Notes under the pieces: generated by a model
What the model saw: the letters and a program-made list of their open reading frames with translations, nothing else
The model's database searches: none
What the model was told of the DNA's origin: nothing
Shown here: in pieces, positions 46,640-57,929 of the stretch
Position numbering within the stretch: position 1 is the stretch's first letter
Layout: each line of letters starts with the position of its first letter
Assembly: GCF_050624435.1 (NCBI RefSeq)
Contig: NC_134547.1
Location: 33,505,419 to 33,569,418, forward strand
Length of the DNA: 64,000 bases
Direction: 5' to 3'
Source of the DNA: Tenrec ecaudatus
Taxonomy: Eukaryota > Chordata > Mammalia > Afrosoricida > Tenrecidae
Made by a program: the position numbers and the translations under genes

Positions 46640-47450
46640 CTCAAGTGATGATTCCGCAGCATCCTGTGGTGGCAGCGATTTCTCTGCCTGATTGACCTCA
46701 GTGTTATGAAAGCCATTCCCGCTATTTAGCCTAATTTCCCGGCTCCTCCCCGCACTGTCTGCTTCCTGAGCACACACCTGTAGTGACCGCGCTCACTGTC
46801 TCCTCCGGGCTTCTTGATTAATTCGTTGTAGGAATAAATCGACAATTATTATGCCTCCCATTAGTCATCTCTCTTCTGGGCTGCACAAATTTAGTTCTCC
46901 TGATAGCAATGAATCATGGGACAAAGTGTTCATTTGCATTATGTGCCAGCTCTTTCAATCAAACTCTGTTTTTATAACATCCCCTTGCAAGTCTCCTTAA
47001 CATCTCTGTTCATTAAACTCCGCGTGCTAATGGGACGGCTTCCGCCATCCCTCCCTCACCCTCCTATGATGATGTGACGGGCCAGCCCCTTGTGGACAAG
47101 GGGTTCTGGACAGTCGAGTTGGCACTGGCACTGAGCCTCCTTGGCCACAGTGTGGAAGTAGATCAACTCACCCAAGAGCTGACAAAAATTGATAATAATG
47201 AGCCAATTTACACGGAAGAGACTCATTAGTAAGCTAGTTACCAAAATGTTGGGTTGCTGGATTTCTGCCAATAAATTGGATCTCCTGCAGTGAGTGATTT
47301 TTCACCACTTTATAGGAAAGCTTTCCAGCTCAAAAATACTTCCAGGAAATTGTCTTTACAGTAAAATGGAAAAAGGGAGAGTCTGCAGTGGTGGATGTAT
47401 GCGCATGTGTGGGGGTGGGTCGTGCACATCAGAGGCGTTGTGACGTCACC
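46640..47450. promoter_or_regulatory. Candidate conserved noncoding/enhancer block
   Basis: More than 600 bases without any recognised repeat, in a window otherwise full of them, and dense in developmental-type motifs. Examples are TTGATTAATTCG (46814), CAATTATTATG (46842), octamer-like ATTTGCAT (46932), GATAATAATGAGCCAAT (47190) and CATTAGTAAGCTAG (47223). The bases 47441-47448 form a perfect CRE (TGACGTCA). No open frame is coding-like. Regulatory function is inferred only. Confidence 0.4.
47441..47448 (+). promoter_or_regulatory. Perfect CRE motif
   Basis: TGACGTCA, the palindromic site bound by CREB/ATF proteins, just 5' of an RTE-derived element. A single motif match; function unknown. 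Confidence 0.35.
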
Positions 47451-47559
47451 CATAGGCATGTCCACCGATTCGATTCCTGTCTTTCTGTGAGGCGATGTTC
47501 AGTCCACGACAATTTGGCAGTCCTCCTTAGCACCACTTGCCTCTCTGTCCTCCTGTGGT

Positions 47560-48135
47560 GGCTTGTGTGTTGCTGTGATGCGATGTCACTGGTATTTCAA
47601 CCCAGAGTGACCAGGTTTCAGTGGAGCTTCCAGACTGAGAGCGGACAATGAAGAAGTAATCTGCTCACTGCTCACTCCAGAGGAAGGAGTTGCTGAAAAC
47701 CTTATGCAGAGCATCGAAACGTTGTCAGATCGCAGGCCTAATGGATAGAAGCTGAACATTGTCAGCGATAGGGCCAGAGGAGGAGCCCCTGGGGTCAGAG
47801 GGCACTTGAAATGCGACTGAGGAGGGGCTGCTTTCTCAGCGTGGAGTCAGCCATGGTGACTTGAAGGGAGTAAAGTCCGTGGGGGAGGAGCGTTTGGCAT
47901 CTTGATTTGCTGCTGGTGCACAACTCCGGGTAGGAAGAGCAAGCAGAAGGGCCTCCTGCATGGTAAAGCACAGGGGTACGGAAAACGGGGAAGGCCTGTC
48001 ACAAGCTAGATTGGCACAGTGGCTGAAACCATGGGCTCAAGCACAGGGGCAATTGTCAGGTGGCACAGGACGGGCAGTGCTTTGTTCTGCTGTGGATAGC
48101 ACCTCCATGACTTGGATCAACCCTTGGAATCGCCT
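47560..48135 (+). mobile_element. Internally deleted RTE: 5' end joined to 3' end
   Basis: 47560 to about 47945 matches the RTE 5' region (as at 24155-24560). It jumps at about 47950 straight to the RTE 3' end (GGTAAAGCACAGGGG to CGCCTAACAAAAGC, as at 3250-3435). The entire coding region is missing. At about 575 bp this resembles a SINE-like non-autonomous derivative. Confidence 0.7.
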
Positions 48136-48714
48136 AACAAAAGCAACGACTGGAAACTGGGCAGGCAGACTGTGTGAGAGCAATGACATTTTGACCCAAG
48201 GGGGACATAACCTTACCGAAAACCTCTGTGTGTGTGTGTGTTTCTTAGAATACTCTAACAAAAGGTTGTGTGTGTGGTGTTGCCTATGGACAGCTACAGG
48301 TGAGCTATGTCTGAGGGGGCTCCAAAACTTCCAAAGGTGGCTGGAGAAATTGAATGAAAGATCATGGAAGTTGTATGAGCCCCCTATAAAGTGATTAAAA
48401 TAAAAGATAATGGAATTTTTCCATTCTATTTTGAATTGAATTCCTAAAGTATTTCCTTTCATTCTCCACTTTGTCTCCTTGTGTGGACAGAGTCTCAAGG
48501 AGCTGGACCTCAAAAGCTTCCATGCAAGCCTTGGGAACAGGTTTGGATGAGAGATGCTTGGTCACACCCTTCCCCAGAACTCATCCATAGAGCTGAGTCT
48601 TTGAAAGGCACCAGAGAGAAATGCGTCTGTGTTGACTTGCAAAGGGGTCACTGACTTCAGGTCTTGAAGCAAACTCTGACTTAGTCATAGATCAGGTGTC
48701 ACAGATCAGGTGTT
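48136..48714. other. Unassigned, with short GT repeat and HAL1-like tail trace
   Basis: A GT run (48228-48242), and at 48378-48412 a short match to the HAL1-like 3' end (TGTATGAGCCCCCTATAAAG). Otherwise nothing recognised. Confidence 0.35.
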
Positions 48715-48880
48715 GTCTATAAACGCAGTCAGTTGCTATGAGTTCGATTCCAGTTCACTGCAACCCGATGCACAGCAGTATGAAATGTTGTCCCATCTTG
48801 CACCTTTCTCATTGTTGTTGGTGCGTCCAAATCTGCCGTGTGTTTTGCACACCTTACAGCCCAGGGGGCCTCATCTTCTA
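48715..48880 (-). mobile_element. RTE 3'-end fragment, antisense
   Basis: CAGTTGCTATGAGTTCGATT, CACAGCAGTATGAAATGTTG and CTCATTGTTGTTGG follow reversed RTE 3' order, as at 8021 and 49285. Confidence 0.6.
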
Positions 48881-49202
48881 GCACGATATCTAACTAAGTC
48901 GAGTTACACCTCAGCTTGTGGCAGTTAGGAGTGCAGCCTGGATCTAGAGACCCACAGTTTAGCTTTGTGCTACGTTGTCCCAACTTCAGGGCAAGTGTTT
49001 TATCCCCTTTTCTGAGAAGGAGACTTCTGCCTTCCCACTCACCTTGCCAGTGAGCAGTGAGTGCCTCTTACTCCAAGTCTGGAAACTCACTGAGCTTCCT
49101 ATGTTCTCCTGCCAGGGGCTGGATCATGATTTGGAGTACAGTATCAGAACCAATGGCCTTTCTACTGACCTGTTTTCCGCAGATGCCTAACTGTTGCAAG
49201 GT

Positions 49203-49272
49203 GAGCCCCTGAGTTGTATGAATGGTTAGTGTGCTTAAGTGCTAACCAACAGATTAAAAATTCAAGATCACT
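49203..49272 (+). mobile_element. AfroSINE 5' fragment
   Basis: GAGCCCCTGAGTTGTATG, then TTAAGTGCTAACCAACAG: only the 5' 70 bases. Confidence 0.6.
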
Positions 49273-49277
49273 TAGTT

Positions 49278-50690
49278 GTTGTTGTCAGGTGCTGTCTAGT
49301 GGGTTAGGACTCACAGGGCCCCTATGTACATCAGAACAAAGCCCTCCTTGGTCCTGCACCATTCTTACAACTGTTGTTATGTTTGAACCCATTGTTGCAG
49401 CCACTGTGTTGATCCGTCCCCTTGCAGGGTTCTGCTTTATCACTGATGCAACCATGGTATCCCATTTCAGGAACTGGTTTCTCCTGATAACAGATCCAAA
49501 GCATATGAGATAGAGTCTGACCATCCTTGATTCTAAGGAGCATTCTGGTTGTACTTTTTCCAAGACAGATGCGTTTGTTCTTCTGACAGTCCATGGTACT
49601 TTCAATATTCTTCACCAATACCAGAATTCAAGTGTATCAATTCTTATTTGGTCTTCCTTATTCAGGCGCAGCTTTTACATGCATGTTCATCCAAAATTCC
49701 ATGGCTTAGACTAGGTACACCTTAGTCCTCAAGATGATATCCTTGCTATACAACTTTCTTTTTTGAATAAGCAGTTTTATTGGGACAAAATCCAAATATC
49801 ATGCGATTCAATAGTTCAGTCATATCAAGAAGTATTGTGTAACTATTAACACAATCAATTTTAGAACAATGTCTTTTTTCCCCTTATGCTCCTTGTTATT
49901 GGCCCCAATTTCCCCCATCCTCCCTGCCTAGCCCCCCAGGAACCATAACCCAGGTACTGTCGCTATAGATTTAGCCATCATGGATTTCATATACAGAAAA
50001 CAAGAACAACTACAAAAAAAGTACCAAAAGAGCTAATAACAATAACAATAAAATAGAGTAAACCCCCAGTTGGGAAGAAAACAGAAAATATTTTTAAAAC
50101 TGTAAAATAGGTCAGAAGAGAGATTAGATATCTCGCTATATCAGTCACATTTCACTTTCTATTGTATTCTGTATGATGACACGGCTACTCACGCGCCTGG
50201 CTGATGTCCAGAGGGGATTCACCGGAGGCTTCACCCACATGTATTTTATATGGACAAATGCCACAATAAAGGCAAATAGCTCTTTCCTGGACAGCAATTT
50301 TCCTGATGCAACATGTTTTCGATTTCTTGACTGCTGCTTCCAGGAGTATTAACTATGGATCCAACAAAAGGGAATCCTTGATAAGTTCAATCTTTTCTCT
50401 GTTGATCATGACATTGTCTCTGGGTTAGTTGTATTTTCGTTTTCTGTAATCCTAGTTGCAACCCATACTGGAGGCTGCGGTCTTTTATTTTCATTGCTAA
50501 GTGCTTCAAGTTCTCTTCACTTTCAGCAGGCATGGTTATATTATCTGCACATTGCAGGTTGTTGGTAAGCCGTCCTCCAATCCCAACACTGCATTGTTCT
50601 TCATAGAGTTCATATAGCTTATAGGGATTGCTTGCTTAACATACCTAGTCAGTGACTGTGATGAAAGGCTACACCTCTGATGCACACCTT
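49278..50690 (-). mobile_element. RTE LINE 3' half, antisense, interrupted
   Basis: Reading right to left: reverse-transcriptase C-terminal region (50640-50230; on minus GTGCAGATAATATAACC covers the degenerate ADD site), then 3' sequence (49750-49280) with GAATGCTCCTTAGAATCAAG and AGTGGCTGCAACAATGG. An L1 3'-UTR-like segment interrupts it at 49755-50200. Confidence 0.75.
49755..50200 (-). mobile_element. L1-like 3' UTR insertion, antisense
   Basis: It begins TTTTTTGAATAAGCAGTTTT, like a reversed poly(A) and signal region. ATTCAATAGTTCAGTCATAT and CTCCTTGTTATTGGCCCC recall the antisense L1 tail at 21380-21520. It splits the RTE copy. Confidence 0.5.
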
Positions 50691-50854
50691 TCTCCACCTA
50701 GTGGTACCTCAGAAGAAAGGCCTGGCTATGCATTTCTGAGAAATCAGCCATTGAAAACCGTAAGTGTTTATAGTAACCAACGCATAGAAACCATGAGAGG
50801 GTATCCTGGGCAGGAAGAAAAAGTAGGTTACATGTTAGGCTGCTCTAAGGGAGG

Positions 50855-50965
50855 AGAAGGCTTTCTGCTCCCATTAGACTTACAGCCTTGGAAACCCGCA
50901 GAAGTAGTTCTACGGTTTTTAGGGTTTCTATGAATCAGAATGGACGTGATGGCAGTGAGTGAGGA
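50855..50965 (+). mobile_element. AfroSINE 3' fragment
   Basis: GACTTACAGCCTTGGAAACC, then GTAGTTCTACGG, and ATGAATCAGAATGGACGTGA: the AfroSINE 3' half. Confidence 0.65.
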
Positions 50966-51019
50966 GCAAGGGGAGGGCAGGGGGGAGTGAAAAAAGGAGA
51001 CACCGAGCTTCTGTTAAGG

Positions 51020-51114
51020 CTGGTGTGAGAATTTTGAAATGGGTAATGATCTCCTACAATGAAAAGCAAGAATGTTACTTTAAGGACTAAGGTGTGTCTT
51101 ACCCAAGCCATTGT
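51020..51114 (+). mobile_element. RTE fragment, left part
   Basis: GAAAAGCAAGAATGTTACTT followed by AAGGTGTGTCTTACCCAAGC matches RTE 2960-3005. It is continuous with 53140-53570 if the HAL1-like insertion is removed. Confidence 0.75.
51102..51114 (+). repeat. Left target-site duplication of HAL1-like insertion
   Basis: CCCAAGCCATTGT, matched 12 of 13 by CCCAAGCCATGGT at 53140-53152. Confidence 0.75.
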
Positions 51115-53139
51115 ATTTCCTTATTTTTTCCTTTTCTTTTTTCAATAGTTGTATTGGGGGCTCATACAACTTTTATCACAATCCATCCATACATCAATTG
51201 TATAAAGCACATTTGTACATTCATTGCCCTCATCATTCTCAAAACATTTGCTCTCCACCTAAGCCCCTCGCATCAGGTCCTCATTTTCCCCTCCGTCCCC
51301 ACTCCCCCCTCCCTCATGAACCCTTGATAATTTATAAATTACTATTTTGTCATATCTTGCCCTGTCCGACGTCTCCCTTCACCCACTTTTCTGTTGGCTG
51401 TCCCCCAGGGAGGAGGTCACATATAGATCCTTGTAATCGGTTCCCCCTTTCCAACCCACCCTTCCTCTACCCTCCCAGTATCACCACTCACACCACCAGT
51501 CCTGAGGGGATCATACGCCCTGGATTCTCTGTGTTTCCAGTTCCTATCTGTACCAGTGTACATCCTGTGGTCTAGCCAGATTGTAAGATAGAATTGGGAT
51601 CATGATAGTGTGGAAGGAGGAAGCATTTAGGAACTAGAGGAAAGTTGTATGTTTCATCATTGCTACATTGCACCCTGACTGGCTCATCTCCTCCCTGAGA
51701 CCCTTCAGTAAGGGGATGTCCCGTGGCCTACAAATGGTCTTTGGGTCTCCACTCCGTACCCCCCCCCCCCTCACCATTCACTATGATATGATTTTTTGTT
51801 CTGATGATGCCTGACAACTGATTCCTTCAACACCTCGTGATCTCATAGGCTGGTGTGCTTCTTCCATGTGGGTTTTGTTGCTTCTGAGCTAGATGACTGC
51901 TTGTTTACCTTCAAGCCTTTAAGACCCCAGATGCTATATCTTTTGATAGCCGGACACCATCAGCTTTCTTCACCACATTTGCTTATGCACCCATTTGTCT
52001 TTAGTGATTGTGTCTGGAAGGTAAGCATCATAGAATGCCAATTTAATAGAAGAAAGTATTTTTGCATTGAGGGAGTGCTTGAGTGGAGGCCCAATGTCCT
52101 CCTGCTACATTAATAAAAAACCTATAAATATATGCACATAGATCTATTTCCCATTCTCATATATAAATATATTTGCATATGTCCATGCCTTTATTTAGAG
52201 CTCTATAAATGCCCTTTGCCTCATAGCTCTTTCCTCTCTTTCCTTTGACTTTCCTCTTGTCCCACTATCATGCTCAGTCTTCATTTGGGTTTCAGTAATT
52301 CCTCTTGGTTACATTAACCTTGATCACGCCCTACCAGGCCTCCTACACCCTCCTCACCACCTATTTGGATCACTTGTTGTTCCCTTATCCATGGGTTTGT
52401 TAACACCACTTTCCCCCACCCATGTTCTCTTCCCCTTGTCCCCCTGGAACTGTCCGTCCTGTTGTTTTCTCCTCCAGATTGTTCATCCAGCCTATCTTCT
52501 TATTTAGACAGACCTGCAGAGATAATAACATGCACAAAAACAAGACAGAGTACAACCAAGCAACAATATACAACAAAACAATAACAACCAACCAATGACC
52601 AAAAACAAAAAAACAAACGCCAAGAAAGAAAAGCTTATAGTTGGTTCAAGGACTGTTTGTTGGCCTTTAGGAGAGTTTTCCAGTCCAGTCTGTTGGGGCA
52701 CCCTGCCCTGGCCCCAAAGTCCACCTTCAGCATTCCCTGAGGACCTCGCTACTCCATTCCCTTGCTGTTCTGTTGCACCCCCTTAATGTTTTGCCTTGGT
52801 GTGACAGGATCAGTTGGGGCACAATTCCCACACTGTGTCTCCAGTTTTGTCCCTTGTAGGGCTATGGGTCAGTGAGGGACAGCGTGTCTCATAGTGGGGC
52901 TAGCCATGTGGTCCTCTCTGTGGACTGGCTGCTCTAATCGGGAACATTGTCCTCATGGCCTAGTGGGCCAGAATGTGCTCCACTGTCTATTTATCCCCCT
53001 TCATCTGCTTCAATATGCTCCGATCAGATATGTCCCTCTCCCAGAGCAGATTCAGAGCCATCCTTTGAAATAAATTCTTCTGGGGGAAGGGGAAGGGGTC
53101 CACGCAGTAGTTGGGATTGGGGCCGGTCCCTCAGACCTC
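51115..53139 (-). mobile_element. HAL1-like element, 5'-truncated, antisense
   Basis: About 2.02 kb of the family's 3' region with a reversed tail at 51115-51160. It includes the single-copy block that is duplicated in the full-length element, and ends near the GGGATTGGGGCCGG block. ORF1 is not reached. Inserted in an RTE, with a target duplication. Confidence 0.85.
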
Positions 53140-53570
53140 CCCAAGCCATGGTCTTTTCAATGGCCTCAAATACATGTGAAAGTTGAGCTTTGAATAAGAA
53201 AGACTGAAGAAGAACCCATGCATTTGAATTGTGGTGCTGGAGAAGAATATTGAAAATACCATGGACTGCCAAAAAGACAAGCAAGCTTGATCAGAGTGTT
53301 TCTTGGAGGCAAGGTCTGGCAAGACTTCGTCTTAGATACTTTGGACATGTTTTCAGGAGAGATCAGTCCTGGAGAAGGACTTCGTGCTTGGCAAAATAGA
53401 AGTGGAGGGCTAGCTAGAAAGAGGAAGGCTCTGAGGGAGATGGATTGGTGCAGTGGCTACAATAGTGGGCTCAAGCCCAGGAACAATGGTGAAGATGGTG
53501 CAGTGCTTCCTGCTGTTGTGCGCAGGGTCACCATCGATAGGAACGGAGTCAATGGTACCTAACAGCAACG
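53140..53570 (+). mobile_element. RTE 3' end, right part
   Basis: ACATGTGAAAGTTGAGCTTT, GAATTGTGGTGCTGGAGAAG, CTTTGGACATGTTTTCAGGA and the end GGTACCTAACAGCAACG match 3015-3440. Confidence 0.85.
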
Positions 53571-54310
53571 TGGCAAGCAAAGGAAACCCTATGGAGCAGT
53601 TTCACTCTGACACCCGCGGGCCGCCGGCGGTGAGTCAGAATCCACCCTCCACTACTGGACTGGTCGAGTGTCACACTCTCCCCTAAGCTGGCAGCCATGG
53701 TCCAGAAACCCTCTGTGGAAGCGTAGGCAGGACTGGCCCCATACAGGCAGGCTTCCATCGGGCATGTTGCTACTCCATGTATGGCATTCCTCTCCTGCTC
53801 CTGAGGCCTCCCCACTCACTGCCTTTGGATTGGGAGCAATCCACTGTACCCGGAGCTGATGTTGATCTTTAGAGTGCCCTACGATGGACGGATTGTAAGA
53901 GGGCTTTTTGTATGGCACCTTGAACAGTCTTGTTTATGTTTTTCCATTTAATAGCAGAGCTGAAAGGGAGCTGTGCTGAATCTTCTAAACATCTAAGCAT
54001 TTAACAGGCTCTGGGGAATGTATAGCAGATGAATACATTTAATTTTCCTCTTAAAAAGTTATCCCTGTTTTTTTTCCTCCATCTGGTGCATCGGTTTCTT
54101 CAGAGTTGAGTCAGGTTTCCTTGATATTTCGCTTTTAACCTCTGGTGTCTAAGCTCCTATTTCAGCATTGTTCAATAGCTACTAGCCAAGAGAGGTCTCT
54201 CTTACTGAGTAGTGGGAAAATGAAACCAGAAGGGACCTTCTTAACTCCCCATCGCTGTTCAGAAGGTGGTGCCTTTTTAGGGGAGGAGATGCCAACAAGA
54301 CAACCCATTT
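53571..54310. other. Low-repeat stretch, no gene recognised
   Basis: 53930-54180 is AT-rich and repeat-free to my eye and could be conserved, but it has no distinctive feature. Confidence 0.3.
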
Positions 54311-54400
54311 GCCCTTGAGGTGGCTCTGACTCATGGTGACACCATGTGTTACAGAATAAAACGGTCCCATGGCGTTTTCTTGGCTGGAATCACACAGATG
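54311..54400 (-). mobile_element. AfroSINE fragment, antisense
   Basis: GGTGGCTCTGACTCATGGTG with CCCATGGCGTTTTCTTGGC, reversed AfroSINE 3' part. Confidence 0.65.
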
Positions 54401-54595
54401 CACCCTGGTGGAGCGGTGGTTGAAGTGCTTGGCTTCTGACCAAAAGTGATGATTCAAACCCACCGTTTCTTCACGCAAGACAGATGGACAGTCTGCCTCT
54501 GTAATGATGGACAGCCTGATAAACCCTCTGGAACACTTCTACTTCTCCTCTCCCCGAGGGGCACTGAGTTGGAGTGGACTGGAGGGCAGAGGGGT
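54401..54595 (+). mobile_element. AfroSINE, sense
   Basis: CACCCTGGTGGAGCGGTGG, TTGAAGTGCTTGGCTTCTGA, CAGTCTGCCTCTGTAATGAT and GAGTTGGAGTGGACTGG, adjoining the antisense fragment. Confidence 0.75.
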
Positions 54596-55139
54596 TGGTT
54601 TCTCCATTGAACCTGTAGGAAAGCAGAATACCAGGCCTCTTTCTCCCAGCCATGCCAGGTGGGCTCAGCCCAGCAGCCTTTAGGCGGGTGTTCCAGCACA
54701 CAATTTGCACCACCTGGGGGCCTTGTCGAGTGACGTGGTCTCAGAAGGCGGCAGAAGGTGACTCGAGATATACCAGATGACATGGTTGTGGCATTCTACC
54801 TTCTGCAGTGAGGCGGTGCTAATCCTCCCCTAGAATCTTCCCACCGCGGAGTGGGACTCCCTTCTTCTCCGGTCTGGCAGCCCATCTGAGGAATGTCGGC
54901 CTTAGAGCTGGTATTCCCCAGAGCTATCTCTGCTTCTGCAACGTGTATTTTCTTGGTCTGGAAAAGCGGTTTCTGGCACCAAGTTATCCTGTGTTGGGCC
55001 TATCTTCTGGGGTCTTCAGTCTTTACCGCTGAGGGACAGTGTGGACTAGCCTACAGGGGTCCTTGTGAAGGGGTCATATGAGGTCAGCCTCCAGGGAAAG
55101 AAACCAAGAGAGAAAGGTGGGGAGCAAAGAGAAGGTCCA
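54596..55139. other. No feature recognised
   Basis: Moderately GC-rich, with no gene or repeat recognised. Overlapping minus-strand frames (54454-54783) show no motif. Confidence 0.3.
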
Positions 55140-55647
55140 CGAGGTAGTTTATTGCGCCAACCTGGCCGATAAACACATGTGGGGTTCATTGAAGGGTGGA
55201 GGGATACATGGCTTGGTGAGCCTCACCTTTCTAGTTCTCCAGTCTCTTGCTTTGTGATCGGACCAGGTGCAGCTGCCTTAGCCAGTTCCCTGCTTCAGTT
55301 GACAGGCTCACTTCCTGCAAGACATCCCCAAGGAGAAGTTGCATGGACCTACCCCGATGCAGCCCTGGGTGCTGAAGCAGCTGTGTGGAGACACCTGCCA
55401 GCGTTGAGGTGCTTACATGTTCACTGACTCAGCTTTCCTCCTGCAGTCAGCATCATAGTGTGTGTTTTGTGAGATGGAGGAGGACTTTGTGGATTGGTGT
55501 TGGGCATATGGGCTAATGTTGGACTTGTGGGCTTGGGCAGCACTGGGTTGGGATGTTTTCTTGATGTGCACTTAACCTTTATATAAAATTCTCTCTTATA
55601 CATGAGTTGCTGTGGCTTTGTTTCTCTAAAGTACCCAGACTCGCACA
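55140..55647 (-). mobile_element. Solo LTR, ERVL/MLT2-like, antisense
   Basis: From GAGGTAGTTTATTGCGCC to GTTTCTCTAAAGTACCC and TCGCACA, about 507 bp. The right end is the reverse complement of the LTR start at 63879. It also holds the family block GGCATATGGGCTAATGTTGG. Confidence 0.65.
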
Positions 55648-57285
55648 GTCCATTTCATGGCCACTGCTTGAAACTATCAGCCTCCTCTGTTTCTTCCCAT
55701 TCAGATAGACTCTGAAATGTGTAGCTGATCAATATGTTAAAGCTCCTCCCCAGAACTTCTCCCACACAGGAAATAGCCAACAGTGCCTGCTTTTAGTGAC
55801 TCAGGCTCAGGAATGGTGGGAGAGGGTGTCTCCAGGATCTAGGAGGGCTATCATTTATCTAAATTAGTGGTTCCATGTCACTGTCACTCTGAGCATCTCA
55901 GCTGAGCCACACACGATGGCTTAGACTTAAAAAATGAGAAAGTAGTTTGGATACATAACTGTAGACAAATTGCTACATTTCATGCTGGCACCTACCCACA
56001 GTGAGGTCGCAGACAGTGTGTATTTAGTTAATTAACCAGAACAGCACCAGAGTGCCACCACACAGCTGGCCCTGCTGCTGTCATCAGAAGGGAGGGACAG
56101 GCCAGAGACAAAGGCCATCAATGGCTGACTGGTGTGGCCACACCCACCCCTGCCTTCTGCACCAAAGGGGCTCCCTCCCCTAGGACTGAGAAGATTTGGG
56201 GCAAACCAACAGGCCTGCCTAGATTGTGAGTCTCACTGTAGGAGCAGCTAGCTCCCCCTCCCCCACAAGTGCAGAAGGGCTGGGTCTGAGGCCCCTCCTC
56301 CTCCATGTCTGCCCTGCCCTGACCACCAGCAGGGTGGTCTCTGTAACTCCCTCTCTGGGCAGATTTCCCTGTTTTCTGCAGACAGCTGTCATTCGCAGGG
56401 AGACGATTTAAACACAATATGTCACCTTTCAGAGGTGGCTAATTGTGCAGTGCTGTGGTATTTCTGGGTGATCCATGTCACACACAAATTTGCATATTTG
56501 GAGACAGACCCCAAGAGGCTCTTTCCTAGCAACACCCAATGGTCGATTGTAGTCACGATATGGACATCAGGGTTGCCACCCCGATGAGGAGAATGTGTGG
56601 ACTTTGAAATGGTCGTATGCAGTGGGTGGGGAATCAGTGTTCACCAAATCAGTAAAAAGGACCAATTAGCTGCTCAGGGTCCCTCGTGGACTTCTACAGG
56701 GGGATGCTTGCTGAGCCTCGACCCGTACGGAGGTGCTGCTGCTGAGGGAGTGAAGGCTGAACCATGGACCATGGACCTAGCTTGCCAAAGCCCTCCGTTC
56801 CATCCTTTCTCTCTCCAGCCTGCCTCTGAGGTGTCTCTACCTGAGATGAATCCTTTCAAGGAGCTGCTGCGCTCCATGTGTGGAAGGGCAGACTCCCCTG
56901 GGATGGGAGAAGCTGGTACAGGGAGGAGGGAGAGACTCTAGAGCAAAGTTCTCAGGGGCCACTCAGGGAGCTCGTGTCTCTGTAGGATGGTTGGGGACCC
57001 AGGGAGCCATGTGGGTCACTGGGAAAAGAGAGCATTTTCAGAGAGCTCAGGCCCAGAGGGCTTTCTGGGAGAGATTCAACCAGGCTGGCTGAGGTGGCCT
57101 ATGCAGGCAGCTCCTGGAGACAGTAAGGCAGTTTGAGTTCTCAAAGGTATTGCATTGTCTTCTTATCCTGGATGCTGTTGGAGCCTGTGAGCAAAGCAAT
57201 GGCCAGAGGAAATCGAGTGGCTGTCTTCAGATGGGTTAGAAGTCATACAGAGAGGTCAGCAACTCATCCATAAATAGATATGGAT
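55648..57285. other. Low-repeat stretch, possible conserved segments
   Basis: No gene recognised. 55900-56060 (TATTTAGTTAATTAACC) and 56400-56520 (GCTAATTGTGCAGTGC, AAATTTGCATATTTGG) are repeat-free and carry homeodomain- and octamer-like motifs. Frames of up to 114 codons (56597-56941, plus) lack domain signals. Confidence 0.35.
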
Positions 57286-57299
57286 GGATGGATGGATGG
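57281..57299 (+). repeat. (ATGG)n simple repeat
   Basis: About four to five ATGG units. Confidence 0.85.
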
Positions 57300-57639
57300 A
57301 AGTCATAAAGAACTGCTGCAGAGAAGACTCCAGCTCAGGAGGAACTTATATATAACAAAGCAAAATGTTGCCTGATCCTGTGTGATCCTCATGACTACCA
57401 GCATTCCCGAATCCATCATTGTGGCCAATGCACCGACCCTATCAGCAAATATTGTTTGATGTCATTAAATTGATTCCTATTCATCAGAAAGTACTGGAAC
57501 TATTATCAAGGAAACTCTGGGAGGAAGACTCCAATGTGGTTTCCCACAAGCCCTATTATACCCTGCTGTGGTTCCAGGCACAACCCACACTCCTGGTCTT
57601 CCCAGAGCAGGACTCACATTCTCTATGCCCACTGGCCTT

Positions 57640-57850
57640 GCACTCAACGTGTTTCCTCCTGAGAGGCAGGGGTTGGATTCTCAGCTCCACCGCGAACCTT
57701 GAACTGGCTACTTCATGCCATGAGCTTGGGTTACTCATGGAAGTGGGCATAACAGCAATACCTTCTCTGCAGAGGTTTTAAAATTGCATGAGAGATACAT
57801 GTCCAGTGCTGGGTACACTTTAAGTACTCAATTAATACCACATTCTTCTC
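57640..57850 (-). repeat. MIR-like SINE
   Basis: The order GGTTGGATTCTCAGCTCCAC, CATGAGCTTGGGTTACTCAT and AGTGCTGGGTACACTTTAAG with ACTCAATTAAT corresponds to a reversed MIR, old and diverged. Confidence 0.5.
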
Positions 57851-57929
57851 CTTCTCCTACCCTTTTAATCCCCCTCCCTACTTTTTTTTTTTTTTTACTT
57901 TAGTGGATTCAGCATATAACTTAAAATAC

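Noticed and set aside
46814..46950. Possible tRNA or small RNA gene in the candidate enhancer
   Set aside because: No cloverleaf or A/B box pair found by eye.
51111..51575. 154-codon plus-strand open frame rich in His and Pro
   Set aside because: It lies wholly in the reversed noncoding 3' region of a HAL1-like element and recurs in each copy.
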